DNA of 64,000 bases. Source: Rs1 sp029027825. Its GTDB lineage: Bacteria > Pseudomonadota > Gammaproteobacteria > Pseudomonadales > Balneatricaceae. Shown piece by piece: positions 15,793-24,914 of this stretch (positions are counted from its first letter, which is position 1; each line of letters starts with the position of its first letter). Under the pieces are notes generated by a model. That model saw nothing but the letters and a program-made list of their open reading frames with translations, was not told the origin of the DNA and searched no databases. The position numbers and the translations under genes were made by a program. The stretch is taken from the NCBI GenBank assembly GCA_029027825.1, contig CP093399.1:3472001-3536000 (forward strand). The letters run 5' to 3'.

Positions 15793-18621
15793 ATGGATAA
15801 GATTATCGTCCGCGGGGCACGTACACATAACTTAAAGAATATTGATGTAGAAATCCCCCGCGATAAGCTAGTGGTTATCACCGGTTTATCTGGATCAGGT
15901 AAATCATCTCTGGCCTTCGATACACTTTATGCCGAAGGACAAAGACGCTATGTTGAGTCTTTGTCTACTTATGCCCGACAATTCCTATCGATGATGGAAA
16001 AACCCGATATTGATCATATTGAGGGGTTGTCCCCCGCTATCTCTATCGAACAAAAATCTACTTCTCATAACCCAAGATCTACTGTGGGCACCATCACTGA
16101 GATATATGATTATTTACGTCTGTTATTTGCCAGAGCAGGTGAGCCACGCTGTCCTGATCATGACTTACCCTTAGCTGCGCAAACCGTCAGTCAAATGGTC
16201 GATCAGGTGGTCGCCCTCCCTGAAGGCACTAAATTAATGCTGTTGGCGCCGGTTGTACAAGACCGAAAAGGTGAGCACTTACATACTTTGAGCGAGTTGC
16301 GTAGCCAAGGTTTTGTCCGTGCAAGAATCGATGGAATTGTAGTTGATCTGGACAGCGCGCCCGATTTAGAAAAGAATAAAAAGCACTGCATCGAAGTGGT
16401 GGTTGATCGCTTTAAAGTACGCGATAATCTGCAGATAAGATTGGCTGAATCTTTTGAGACAGCTCTGCGGCTAACCGATGGTATTGCACGTATTTGTTAC
16501 ATGGATAATGATGGCGATGACATTGTTTTCTCCTCGCGCTTTGCCTGCCCTACTTGCGGCCATAGCATCCAAGAATTAGAACCGAGAATGTTTTCTTTTA
16601 ACAACCCCCACGGCGCTTGCTCTAGCTGTGACGGTCTCGGTATCAAGCAGTACTTCGATCCTACTAAGGTGGTTAAAGACGCTAGTTTAACCTTGTCTGA
16701 AGGTGCTATTCGCGGCTGGGATCGCCGAACCTTGTATTATTTTCAGCAGTTAAAAGCAGTTGCACATCACTATAACTTTAATATAGATACGCCCTTCGAG
16801 AAGCTGGATAAGAAGCATCAAAAGCTTATTCTTTCCGGTACCGGCAACGAGGAGGTATCCTTTAAATATGTCAATGATCGGGGTGATGCTATTGAGCGGA
16901 TGCACCCTTTTGAAGGTGTGCTGAATAACTTGGAAAGACGCTATCGCGAGACAGAGTCAGATATGGTGCGCGAAGATCTGGCCAAATATCTTAATATGCA
17001 ACCTTGCTCTTCATGTAACGGCAGTCGCCTGCGCAGAGATGCGAGACACGTTTTTATTCAAGGTAGAAATCTGCCTGATATTGTCGAGTTACCGATTGGT
17101 GATTGCCACGATTATTTTGCGGCTTTGGTGCTTCCCGGTAAACAGGGGCAAATTGCCGAAAAGATCATTAATGAAATCCAATTACGTTTATCCTTTTTAG
17201 TCAATGTGGGCCTCGACTACCTCTCTTTGGACCGTAAGGCTGATTCTCTTTCAGGCGGTGAAGCCCAGCGCATCAGACTGGCTAGTCAAATTGGCGCCGG
17301 CTTAGTCGGGGTGATGTATATATTAGATGAGCCTTCAATCGGCTTACATCAACGCGATAACGAGCGCTTACTCAAAACCTTGACTCACCTTCGGGACTTA
17401 GGTAATACGGTGATTATTGTCGAGCACGATGAAGACGCAATTCGCCAGGCTGATTACGTTATCGATATCGGCCCAGGCGCTGGAGTGCACGGTGGTGAAA
17501 TTATTTCTGCAGGCACCCCTGAGCATGTGATCAACGATCCAAAATCATTAACTGGTCAATATTTATCGGGCAAGAGGTGCATAGCAATACCTGAGGTACG
17601 CAATCAGGCAGATGCTAGCAAAACTTTGACTATAACCGGCGCGACCGGTAACAATCTTAAAAATGTTACTTTAGAGATCCCCTTCGGTATATTAACTTGT
17701 GTGACCGGTGTTTCCGGTTCTGGTAAATCTACGCTGATTAACAATACCTTATATCCGCTAGCCGCCACTGAATTAAACCGCGCTACGACGTTAGAGGTAG
17801 CCCCGTACAAGAGCATCGATGGTCTGCAGCATTTCGATAAGGTTATCGATATCAATCAGAGCCCGATTGGCCGTACTCCAAGATCCAACCCAGCCACTTA
17901 TACGGGTATTTTCACTACTGTTCGCGAGTTGCTTGCCGGCACTCAAGAAGCCAGATCTAGGGGCTATAAGGCGGGTCGTTTCAGCTTTAACGTCAAGGGC
18001 GGCAGGTGTGAAGCATGCCAAGGTGATGGCGTGATCAAAGTCGAGATGCACTTCCTCGCCGATATATATGTGCCCTGCGATGTGTGTAAGAGTAAGAGAT
18101 ACAATCGCGAGACCTTAGAAATAAATTATAAAGGTAAAAATATTCATCAAATTCTAGAGCTTACTGTTGAAGAAGCTCGATTGTTTTTTGATGCAATCCC
18201 CCCACTTGCAAGGCGCTTGCAGACACTGGTTGACGTCGGTCTCTCTTATATCAAACTTGGCCAAGCCGCCACTACTCTTTCCGGTGGTGAAGCACAGCGA
18301 GTTAAGCTGGCTAAGGAACTTTCTAAGCGCGATACCGGCAAAACCTTGTATATATTAGACGAGCCTACTACCGGTTTACATTTTCATGACATCGAACAAT
18401 TGCTCAAAGTAATGACCCGTCTTCGTGACCACGGCAATACAATCGTTATTATTGAGCACAATTTAGATGTGATTAAGACTGCCGATTGGGTAATAGATTT
18501 GGGCCCTGAAGGCGGCATCGGTGGCGGTATGATTGTAGCAACAGGCACCCCGGAAGAAGTAGCAAACCACAAAGATTCTCATACTGGAAAATTCCTTAAG
18601 ACAATGCTGAAAATGGATTAG
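15793..18621 (+). CDS. uvrA: Excinuclease ABC subunit A (UvrA)
   Basis: 942 residues from ATG at 15793 (GGAGA ribosome site); an upstream in-frame ATG adding 14 residues starts at the predicted transcript 5' end and lacks a ribosome site. UvrA is the damage-recognition ATPase of nucleotide excision repair and works as a dimer with UvrB. It has two ABC ATPase modules: Walker A GLSGSGKS at 31-38, a second Walker A GVSGSGKST in the C-terminal half, two SGGEAQR signatures, and Walker B regions YILDEPSIGLH and YILDEPTTGLH. Zinc-binding Cys pairs are visible (CPTCG...CSSC; CEAC...CDVC). Length equals the family norm (940 in E. coli). Control by LexA is supported by the SOS box upstream. Confidence 0.98.
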   Translation: MDKIIVRGARTHNLKNIDVEIPRDKLVVITGLSGSGKSSLAFDTLYAEGQRRYVESLSTYARQFLSMMEKPDIDHIEGLSPAISIEQKSTSHNPRSTVGTITEIYDYLRLLFARAGEPRCPDHDLPLAAQTVSQMVDQVVALPEGTKLMLLAPVVQDRKGEHLHTLSELRSQGFVRARIDGIVVDLDSAPDLEKNKKHCIEVVVDRFKVRDNLQIRLAESFETALRLTDGIARICYMDNDGDDIVFSSRFACPTCGHSIQELEPRMFSFNNPHGACSSCDGLGIKQYFDPTKVVKDASLTLSEGAIRGWDRRTLYYFQQLKAVAHHYNFNIDTPFEKLDKKHQKLILSGTGNEEVSFKYVNDRGDAIERMHPFEGVLNNLERRYRETESDMVREDLAKYLNMQPCSSCNGSRLRRDARHVFIQGRNLPDIVELPIGDCHDYFAALVLPGKQGQIAEKIINEIQLRLSFLVNVGLDYLSLDRKADSLSGGEAQRIRLASQIGAGLVGVMYILDEPSIGLHQRDNERLLKTLTHLRDLGNTVIIVEHDEDAIRQADYVIDIGPGAGVHGGEIISAGTPEHVINDPKSLTGQYLSGKRCIAIPEVRNQADASKTLTITGATGNNLKNVTLEIPFGILTCVTGVSGSGKSTLINNTLYPLAATELNRATTLEVAPYKSIDGLQHFDKVIDINQSPIGRTPRSNPATYTGIFTTVRELLAGTQEARSRGYKAGRFSFNVKGGRCEACQGDGVIKVEMHFLADIYVPCDVCKSKRYNRETLEINYKGKNIHQILELTVEEARLFFDAIPPLARRLQTLVDVGLSYIKLGQAATTLSGGEAQRVKLAKELSKRDTGKTLYILDEPTTGLHFHDIEQLLKVMTRLRDHGNTIVIIEHNLDVIKTADWVIDLGPEGGIGGGMIVATGTPEEVANHKDSHTGKFLKTMLKMD

Positions 18622-18641
18622 TTTATCCACAAGACTCACTA

Positions 18642-18673
18642 CCGATTACTCAATGCACTACCTGAGTAATCGG
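18642..18673 (+). terminator. Strong hairpin downstream of uvrA
   Basis: CCGATTACTCA, a 10-base loop, then TGAGTAATCGG: an 11-bp perfect stem 20 bp after the uvrA stop. No T run follows, so termination may need Rho, or it may act as a 3' stabiliser. Confidence 0.55.
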
Positions 18674-19264
18674 AGTCAACTTGATTAAGCCACATTGATA
18701 GCCGCTGCTAGGACGTACAAAACTGGCTTTATGAAGCTGTCCCTACTCTGCCAGCTTACATCAACAACTAGCTTCACTGATAAAGTTATAGCCACGAAAG
18801 AAACCGCATCAACAGCATAATACACTCGTGATCAATTCCTGCCAATGATAAGCCATCGAACCCGCAAGCAGTATTCAACTCCCCTATAGCTCGTATTTTA
18901 GCGCCTTAATACAAAACTCCACTCAAACCTCATCGCACTAGTTAACTCTCTTGGAACATGACCACGCACTAACAGCACTTTCAACCAAGCACTGATAATA
19001 ACCGCAAAATGCACTAGCCTATTCCACAACGTATTAATCTGAATTTAAATACACTAGATTTATGACAACTGTCGCGAATAATAAAACTAAGGACTGAGCG
19101 TGTAGTTTTTAGCAAGGAAGGGATATATCACGGTGAAATTTCAGCCTAGAATTAGACTCAATAACAGGAACTGAAATAGGTTCAATACTTTAATTTATTG
19201 TCTTAACTTAGATGCTATCGAGATATTGCAAGACATGACCTTATGATATTCAGCACCCAGAAAC
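18674..19264. other. Non-coding stretch between uvrA and rplQ
   Basis: About 590 bp between convergent transcription units. No reading frame with codon bias or recognisable start, no RNA gene and no clear repeat was seen. Confidence 0.5.
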
Positions 19265-19292
19265 AAAAAAACCCGGCAGAGCCGGGTTTTTT
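19265..19292 (-). terminator. Terminator of the ribosomal protein superoperon
   Basis: AACCCGGC, loop AGA, GCCGGGTT, flanked by A and T runs on both sides, 14 bp after the rplQ stop. On the minus strand it ends in a run of seven T. It is symmetric enough to stop transcription from the uvrA side too. Confidence 0.93.
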
Positions 19293-19305
19293 AAAATGTA
19301 GGAGA

Positions 19306-19686
19306 CTAGTCTTCAGACTCTTCTTTAATCGGGCGACCGATTAATTCTACATAAGCCATAGGTGCATTATCACCAGGACGGTTTGCGCATTTAATAATAC
19401 GCAGGTAACCACCTGGGCGATCTATGAAACGAGGTCCAAGATCAGTGAATAATTTACCTACTGCTTCTTTACTACGAGTACGGTCAAAAGCTAAACGACG
19501 GTTTGCAACCGTGTCAACTTTAGACAACGTAATTAGCGGCTCAGCAACGCGGCGAAGTTCTTTCGCCTTTGGCAATGTTGTACGAATCAACTCGTGTTCG
19601 AACAAAGAAATTGCCAAGTTTTTAAGCATCGCTTTACGATGGGCACTGTCACGGTTTAAGTGACGGCCAGATTTACGATGACGCAT
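19306..19686 (-). CDS. rplQ: 50S ribosomal protein L17
   Basis: 126 residues beginning MRHRKSGRHLNRDSAHRKAM, the strongly conserved L17 start. L17 binds 23S rRNA near the peptide exit tunnel. It is the last gene of the alpha operon, 38 bp after rpoA, and is followed directly by a terminator. Length matches E. coli L17 (127). Nothing unusual. Confidence 0.98.
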   Translation of the reverse strand: MRHRKSGRHLNRDSAHRKAMLKNLAISLFEHELIRTTLPKAKELRRVAEPLITLSKVDTVANRRLAFDRTRSKEAVGKLFTDLGPRFIDRPGGYLRIIKCANRPGDNAPMAYVELIGRPIKEESED

Positions 19687-19724
19687 GTTAAAATCCTTAC
19701 AAACTTGATTGTTAAACTAGCTTC

Positions 19725-20729
19725 CTAAGAAGCCAGTCTATCATCATTCTTTAGGCTAGCCGGAGGCCAGTTTTCAAGACGCATATTTAGGGACAGACCC
19801 TTAGAAGCTAAAACGTCTTTGATCTCTGTCAGCGACTTTTTACCTAAGTTTGGAGTCTTCAGCAATTCAACTTCAGTACGCTGGATCAGATCACCGATAT
19901 AGTAGATCTGCTCAGCCTTCAAGCAGTTAGCAGAACGAACTGTTAATTCCAGATCGTCTACTGGACGAAGCAGAACCGGGTCGATCTCAGGCTCTTTTGC
20001 TTCTTCCTTAGCTTGATCAGCAGCGTCTTCAAGATCTACGAAAACGGCTAGCTGGTGCTGTAGAATTGTTGCTGCGCGACGAATGCACTCTTCAGGGTCG
20101 ATAGTACCGTTAGACTCGATATCAATGATAAGCTTATCTAAATCAGTACGTTGCTCAACCCGAGCACTTTCAGCCACATATGAAACACGGCGAACCGGGC
20201 TATAAGATGCATCTAGTTGTAGACGGCCAATAGCACGAGTTTCTTCATCTTCACTGTTACGTGAAGCTGCCGGCACATAGCCACGACCACTAGTGATCTT
20301 TAACTTCATGTTAAGGCTTGCACCATGATTCAAGTGAGCGATAACGTGGTCGGGATTAGCGACCTCGACATCTTGATTCACTTGGATATCAGCTGCAGTC
20401 ACAACACCAGACTCTGTCTTAGACAAAGTAACTGTTGCCTCTTCACCATTGTGAAGTAATACAGCAACACCTTTAAGGTTCAATAAGATCTCAATGACAT
20501 CTTCTTGAACACCTTCCAGAGCGCTATATTCATGCAATACACCTTCGATCTCAACTTCAGTGATGGCTGCGCCAGGCATTGAAGAAAGTAAGATACGACG
20601 AAGCGCATTACCTAATGTGTGACCAAAACCACGCTCTAGTGGCTCGAGAGTCACTTTAGCACGTGTATTACTTATTTCTTTCACGTCAATATGACGCGGA
20701 CTTAGAAACTCGTTTACAGAACGCTGCAT
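19725..20729 (-). CDS. rpoA: DNA-directed RNA polymerase subunit alpha
   Basis: 334 residues from ATG at 20729 (MQRSVNEFLSPRHIDVKEI, GGAG ribosome site); five extra upstream codons in frame are unlikely to be used. The N-terminal domain (to about 235) assembles the core enzyme (GFGHTLGNALRRILLSSMPG motif), and an acidic, Glu-rich linker (about 236-255) leads to the C-terminal domain that binds UP elements and activators (DLELTVRSANCLKAE, then helix-hairpin-helix TPNLGKKSLTEI). E. coli alpha is 329 residues. It sits between rpsD and rplQ as usual. Confidence 0.98.
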   Translation of the reverse strand: MQRSVNEFLSPRHIDVKEISNTRAKVTLEPLERGFGHTLGNALRRILLSSMPGAAITEVEIEGVLHEYSALEGVQEDVIEILLNLKGVAVLLHNGEEATVTLSKTESGVVTAADIQVNQDVEVANPDHVIAHLNHGASLNMKLKITSGRGYVPAASRNSEDEETRAIGRLQLDASYSPVRRVSYVAESARVEQRTDLDKLIIDIESNGTIDPEECIRRAATILQHQLAVFVDLEDAADQAKEEAKEPEIDPVLLRPVDDLELTVRSANCLKAEQIYYIGDLIQRTEVELLKTPNLGKKSLTEIKDVLASKGLSLNMRLENWPPASLKNDDRLAS

Positions 20730-20755
20730 AATTGCTCCAATCAAGAGTTCATGAA

Positions 20756-21376
20756 TTACTTAGAGTAAAGCTCGACTATCAGCTGCTCATTGATGTCAGC
20801 TGAAAGCTCTGCACGCTCAGGAGAAGCTTTAAAAGTTCCTTCCATCTTAGTTGCATCTACTTCTAACCATTCAACAACGGTACGCTGAGAAGCCAAATTA
20901 AGAGCGTTTTTAATACGCAATTGATTCTTAGCCTTTTCACGAACTGCTACTACATCACCTGCTGCGATCTGGTAAGAAGCAACGTTCACTACTTGACCAT
21001 TAACAGTTACAGAGCGATGAGATACGATCTGACGTGCTTCGGCGCGTGTGCTACCAAAACCCATACGATAAACTACATTATCCAAACGACCTTCTAGAAG
21101 CTTAAGCAAGTTTTCACCTGTTGAACCTGTAGTCGATGCTGCTTTTTTATAGTAGTTGCGGAACTGACGTTCCAATACACCGTAAATACGACGTACTTTT
21201 TGTTTTTCACGAAGCTGTAGACCGTAGTCGGACAGACGTCCACGACGGGCACCGTGTACACCAGGAACAGCATCAGCTTTACACTTGCTGTCTAGTGAAC
21301 GGACACCGCTCTTGAGGAACAAATCTGTACCTTCACGGCGTGACAGCTTGCACGTTGGTCCAAGATATCTAGCCAT
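20756..21376 (-). CDS. rpsD: 30S ribosomal protein S4
   Basis: 206 residues, the same length as E. coli S4, starting MARYLGPTCKLSRREGTDLF with the S4 RNA-binding domain at about 95-160 (LEGRLDNVVYRMGFGSTRAEARQIVSHRSVTVNG). S4 binds 16S rRNA early in 30S assembly. In enterobacteria it also represses translation of the alpha operon; the rpsM leader here contains a hairpin that could serve this. Member of the alpha operon between rpsK and rpoA. Confidence 0.98.
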   Translation of the reverse strand: MARYLGPTCKLSRREGTDLFLKSGVRSLDSKCKADAVPGVHGARRGRLSDYGLQLREKQKVRRIYGVLERQFRNYYKKAASTTGSTGENLLKLLEGRLDNVVYRMGFGSTRAEARQIVSHRSVTVNGQVVNVASYQIAAGDVVAVREKAKNQLRIKNALNLASQRTVVEWLEVDATKMEGTFKASPERAELSADINEQLIVELYSK

Positions 21377-21391
21377 TATTTCGACTCCAGT

Positions 21392-21781
21392 TTAAACACG
21401 ACGTTTCTTCGGTGGACGACAACCATTGTGTGGTATCGGCGTCACGTCAGTGATGTTTGTTATTTTGTAGCCGCATCCATTCAGTGCACGTACTGCGGAT
21501 TCACGACCTGGGCCTGGGCCCTTAACCAATACATCTAGGTTTTTTAAACCAAATTCAAGGGCTGCATTACCCGCACGTTCAGCTGCAACTTGTGCGGCGA
21601 ACGGAGTACTCTTACGAGAACCACGGAATCCAGAACCACCAGAGGTGGCCCAAGATAATGCATTACCTTGACGATCAGTAATGGTAATAATTGTATTGTT
21701 AAAAGATGCGTGGATGTGCGCGAGGCCATCTACTACATTCTTTTTAACTTTTTTACGCGTGCTTTTGCCTGGCTTAGCCAT
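21392..21781 (-). CDS. rpsK: 30S ribosomal protein S11
   Basis: 129 residues, identical in length to E. coli S11, with the conserved C-terminus TPIPHNGCRPPKKRRV. S11 lies in the 30S platform near the mRNA exit. It is 23 bp downstream of rpsM and 15 bp upstream of rpsD in the alpha operon. Confidence 0.98.
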   Translation of the reverse strand: MAKPGKSTRKKVKKNVVDGLAHIHASFNNTIITITDRQGNALSWATSGGSGFRGSRKSTPFAAQVAAERAGNAALEFGLKNLDVLVKGPGPGRESAVRALNGCGYKITNITDVTPIPHNGCRPPKKRRV

Positions 21782-21804
21782 AATTGGAAATTCCTAGCTT
21801 ACAC

Positions 21805-22161
21805 TTATTTACGAATTGGTTTACGTGGACCTTTGCGCGTACGCGCATTAGTTTTGCTACGTTGTCCACGAACCGGTAAATTGCGACGATGACGTATTCC
21901 ACGGTAACTACCAAGGTCCATAAGACGCTTGATGTTCATGGAAACTTCACGACGTAAATCACCTTCTACTGTCAATTTGCCTATTTCACTACGCACTAGG
22001 TCAAGCTGTTCTTCGCTTAACTCACCAATTTTAGTAGCTTCGGCAATGCCGGTAGCTGCTAAAACTTTCTTTGCTGTAGTACGGCCAACTCCAAAAACGT
22101 AAGTTAGGGAGATAACCGCGTGCTTATTGTCAGGAATATTGACGCCAGCTATACGGGCCAT
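21805..22161 (-). CDS. rpsM: 30S ribosomal protein S13
   Basis: 118 residues, MARIAGVNIPDNKHAVISLTYVFGVG, the universally conserved S13 start, and a basic C-terminal tail (KTNARTRKGPRKPIRK) that reaches the P-site tRNA. First gene of the alpha operon. A sigma70 promoter is readable 74 bp upstream, with a short hairpin in the leader. Confidence 0.98.
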   Translation of the reverse strand: MARIAGVNIPDNKHAVISLTYVFGVGRTTAKKVLAATGIAEATKIGELSEEQLDLVRSEIGKLTVEGDLRREVSMNIKRLMDLGSYRGIRHRRNLPVRGQRSKTNARTRKGPRKPIRK

Positions 22162-22183
22162 TCAACTTACTCCATCATTAAAT

Positions 22184-22202
22184 GTTTAGCGTTGTGCTAA
22201 AC
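22184..22202 (-). promoter_or_regulatory. Hairpin in the rpsM leader
   Basis: GTTTAGC, loop of five, GCTAAAC: a 7-bp perfect stem between the alpha-operon promoter and the rpsM ribosome site. It could be part of an S4-binding translational control structure; the E. coli site is a pseudoknot and no direct similarity was checked. Confidence 0.35.
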
Positions 22203-22234
22203 AAATATACCTATATATTCATACAAGGCGGCGA

Positions 22235-22263
22235 ATTATACGGCCTGAATAAAAAACATTCAA
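22235..22263 (-). promoter_or_regulatory. Sigma70 promoter of the alpha operon
   Basis: On the minus strand TTGAAT, a 17-bp spacer and a perfect TATAAT. It lies in the 140-bp gap between rpmJ and rpsM, so rpsM-rpsK-rpsD-rpoA-rplQ can be transcribed independently of the upstream genes. Confidence 0.8.
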
Positions 22264-22301
22264 CCCCTATTACCACCTGTATGGCTAAAATCAAGATTTA
22301 A

Positions 22302-22418
22302 TTAACCTTGACGTTGCTTGTGACGCGGTTCAACTTTGCAGATTACGCGAACTGAACCATTACGTCTTACAATTTTGCAGTTACGGCAGATCTTTTTAAC
22401 GGATGCACGTACTTTCAT
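22302..22418 (-). CDS. rpmJ: 50S ribosomal protein L36
   Basis: A 38-residue protein, MKVRASVKKICRNCKIVRRN and so on to RHKQRQG, with the zinc-ribbon residues C11, C14, C27 and H33 of the Cys-type L36. Ribosome site CAGGAG lies six bases upstream. It is the last gene of the spc operon, 21 bp after secY. L36 stabilises 23S rRNA. Confidence 0.96.
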   Translation of the reverse strand: MKVRASVKKICRNCKIVRRNGSVRVICKVEPRHKQRQG

Positions 22419-22439
22419 CATTCGCTCCTGGGGGCTGTA

Positions 22440-23771
22440 TTAGCGCAGATTTCCTGCACCACCACCTTTCAGATTCGATTTTTTCATCAGAGACTCATAC
22501 TGGTGCGACATCAAATGTGACTGCACCTGCGCCATAAAGTCCATTACCACGACCACTACAATCAGTAGTGAAGTGCCACCAAAGTAGAAAGGAACATTCC
22601 AGGCAACAACTAAGAACTGCGGCATCAAAGAAACTGCAGTTATATAAAGCGCGCCGAATAATGTCAAACGTCCCAACACTGTATCGATGTAACGGGCAGA
22701 CTGTTCACCTGGGCGAATCCCCGGGATGAAAGCCCCTGACTTCTTTAAGTTATCTGCTACTTCACGAGGATTAAACATAATCGCCGTGTAGAAGAAACAG
22801 AAGAACACGATAGCAATTGAAAAGAGCACTATATAAAGAGGCTGACCAGGACCTAGCGCTAATGCAGCACTTTGTACAAAGTTGGCCCATGCTCCCTCAC
22901 CTTGACCGAACCACTGTCCGATTGAAGCGGGGAATAATAGTATGCTCGATGCAAAGATCGGCGGAATAACACCTGCCATGTTAACTTTCAATGGTAGGTG
23001 ACTCGATTGAGCTGCATATACCTGACGGCCTTGCTGTCGCTTTGCATAGTTTATGGTTATACGGCGTTGGCCGCGCTCCATAAAGACTACAAAAGCAACT
23101 GTCGCAACAGCCAATATACCGATAGACAACAAGGCGAGGATGTTTAAATCGCCCTGTCTTGCAGACTCAAACGACTGTCCGATAGCACTTGGCAATCCAG
23201 CTACGATACCCGCAAAAATCAAGATAGAGATACCGTTGCCGATACCACGCTCAGTCACTTGCTCTCCCAACCACATAAGGAAGACAGCACCAGAAACTAA
23301 TGTCACTACTGCGACAAAGTAAAAACTAGCACCTGAAGAGAATGAAATACCTTGTTGCGCTAACCCCGCTGCCATCCCAAAGGACTGCAGTGTTGCGAGC
23401 ACTACGGTGCCATATCTAGTGTACTGATTAATTTTACGACGACCTGCCTCACCTTCTTTTTTGAGCTGTTCCAAGTGCGGGCTTACCACTGTCAAAAGCT
23501 GCATTATGATAGATGCAGATATGTAGGGCATAATACCTAACGCTAGGATACTCATACGTTCCAAGGCACCGCCTGAGAACATATTAAAGAGAGACAAAAT
23601 CGTACCTTGATTTTGATCAAACAACGCCGCTAGACGATCAGGATTGATACCGGGCACAGGAATATGTGCACCGATACGGTATACCACGATAGCGATCAAC
23701 ACGAACCATAGCCTAGACCAGAGCTCTGTCAATCCACTTTGTTTTGTTGGAGTCGTACCTTTTTTAGCCAT
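22440..23771 (-). CDS. secY: Preprotein translocase subunit SecY
   Basis: 443 residues, ten membrane helices, same length as E. coli SecY. SecY forms the protein-conducting channel with SecE and SecG. Conserved features seen are the plug/second-helix region (MSILALGIMPYISASIIMQLL), the C5 cytosolic loop with KSGAFIPGIRPGEQ and the C-terminal AQVQSHLMSHQYESLMKKSN. The start abuts the rplO stop with no gap, so it is coupled to it in the spc operon. Confidence 0.98.
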   Translation of the reverse strand: MAKKGTTPTKQSGLTELWSRLWFVLIAIVVYRIGAHIPVPGINPDRLAALFDQNQGTILSLFNMFSGGALERMSILALGIMPYISASIIMQLLTVVSPHLEQLKKEGEAGRRKINQYTRYGTVVLATLQSFGMAAGLAQQGISFSSGASFYFVAVVTLVSGAVFLMWLGEQVTERGIGNGISILIFAGIVAGLPSAIGQSFESARQGDLNILALLSIGILAVATVAFVVFMERGQRRITINYAKRQQGRQVYAAQSSHLPLKVNMAGVIPPIFASSILLFPASIGQWFGQGEGAWANFVQSAALALGPGQPLYIVLFSIAIVFFCFFYTAIMFNPREVADNLKKSGAFIPGIRPGEQSARYIDTVLGRLTLFGALYITAVSLMPQFLVVAWNVPFYFGGTSLLIVVVVVMDFMAQVQSHLMSHQYESLMKKSNLKGGGAGNLR

Positions 23772-24206
23772 TTAAGCCTCGAATTTACCGCCAGCAGCTT
23801 CGATTGCAGCCAGTGCGCCTTTGGTCACTTTAAGACCTTTGACGTTGACCGCTTTATTAATCTCTCCAGAGAGAATAATACGAACCACTTTAATTTCGTG
23901 ACCGATTAAATCAGCACTTTTAAGCGCTGCTAAATCGACAACGTCCGCTTCAACTTTTGCAAGTTCATTCAAACGGAGTTCAGCTACATAGCGCGCTTTA
24001 CGCGATGTAAAACCAAATTTTGGCAGACGTTGCTGCAATGGCATTTGACCGCCTTCAAAACCTGGTCTTACTTTACCGCCTGAGCGACTTTTTTGACCTT
24101 TATGACCACGACCAGCAGTTTTTCCTAAACCAGAACCGATACCGCGACCTACGCGCTTACCAGCTGGGTTAGAACCATCAGCAGGACTGAGAGTATTTAA
24201 ATGCAT
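23772..24206 (-). CDS. rplO: 50S ribosomal protein L15
   Basis: 144 residues, the E. coli length, with the Gly-rich N-terminal signature (KRVGRGIGSGLGKTAGRGHKGQ) and PGFEGGQMPLQQRLPKFGF. L15 is a late assembly protein of the 50S subunit. It lies 10 bp downstream of rpmD and directly against secY. Confidence 0.98.
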   Translation of the reverse strand: MHLNTLSPADGSNPAGKRVGRGIGSGLGKTAGRGHKGQKSRSGGKVRPGFEGGQMPLQQRLPKFGFTSRKARYVAELRLNELAKVEADVVDLAALKSADLIGHEIKVVRIILSGEINKAVNVKGLKVTKGALAAIEAAGGKFEA

Positions 24207-24216
24207 AACTAACCCC

Positions 24217-24396
24217 TTAGTCTTCTACTTTAAGCAAGTAGTGGACTTTATTGATCATACCGCGAACTGAAGGTGTATCTTCAACTTCAACAGTATGTCC
24301 GATGCGACGAAGACCCAAACCTTTTACACATAATTTGTGCTTAGGTAGAGTGCCAATTGGGCTACGAGTTAGCGTAACTTTTACAGTATTAGCCAT
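24217..24396 (-). CDS. rpmD: 50S ribosomal protein L30
   Basis: A 59-residue protein starting MANTVKVTLTRSPIGTLPKH and ending HYLLKVED. The motif RSPIG...LGLRRIGHTVEVEDTPSVRGMINKV is diagnostic of L30. It fits between rpsE (3-bp gap) and rplO (10-bp gap) in the usual spc order. Confidence 0.96.
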   Translation of the reverse strand: MANTVKVTLTRSPIGTLPKHKLCVKGLGLRRIGHTVEVEDTPSVRGMINKVHYLLKVED

Positions 24397-24399
24397 TTC

Positions 24400-24903
24400 T
24401 TATTTCCCCAATATCTCATCAACAGTTAAACCGCGCTTGGCAGCAATGTCTTCTGGCGAGCGCATTTGCTTCAAACCATTAACAGTTGCACGTACCACGT
24501 TTACAGGGTTTGTAGACCCGTAACATTTAGCGAGTACGTTGTGAACACCTGCAAGTTCAAGAACTGCACGCATTGCACCACCGGCGATTACACCAGTACC
24601 TGCAGAAGCTGGCTGCATGTATACCTTAGAGGCACCATGGCGAGCTTTGATTGGATACTGTAACGTGTCACCATTTAATTCAACACGGATCATGTTGCGA
24701 CGTGCAGCTTCCATTGCCTTTTGAATTGCAACTGGAACTTCACGTGCTTTACCACGTCCGAAACCTACGCGACCTTTGCCGTCGCCAACTACAGTTAGTG
24801 CTGTAAAACCGAAGATACGTCCACCTTTTACTACTTTGGCAACGCGGTTTACTTGAACTAATTTTTCCTGTAGTTCACCATCTTTTTGTTCGTGATTGGA
24901 CAT
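24400..24903 (-). CDS. rpsE: 30S ribosomal protein S5
   Basis: 167 residues (166 in E. coli). The S5 dsRBD-like N-domain contains LQEKLVQVNRVAKVVKGGR and FGRGKAREVPVAIQKA, and the C-domain has GTGVIAGGAMRAVLELAGV. S5 contributes to decoding accuracy and mRNA unwinding at the entry site. spc operon member between rplR and rpmD. Confidence 0.98.
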   Translation of the reverse strand: MSNHEQKDGELQEKLVQVNRVAKVVKGGRIFGFTALTVVGDGKGRVGFGRGKAREVPVAIQKAMEAARRNMIRVELNGDTLQYPIKARHGASKVYMQPASAGTGVIAGGAMRAVLELAGVHNVLAKCYGSTNPVNVVRATVNGLKQMRSPEDIAAKRGLTVDEILGK

Positions 24904-24914
24904 TTAAGACCCCT

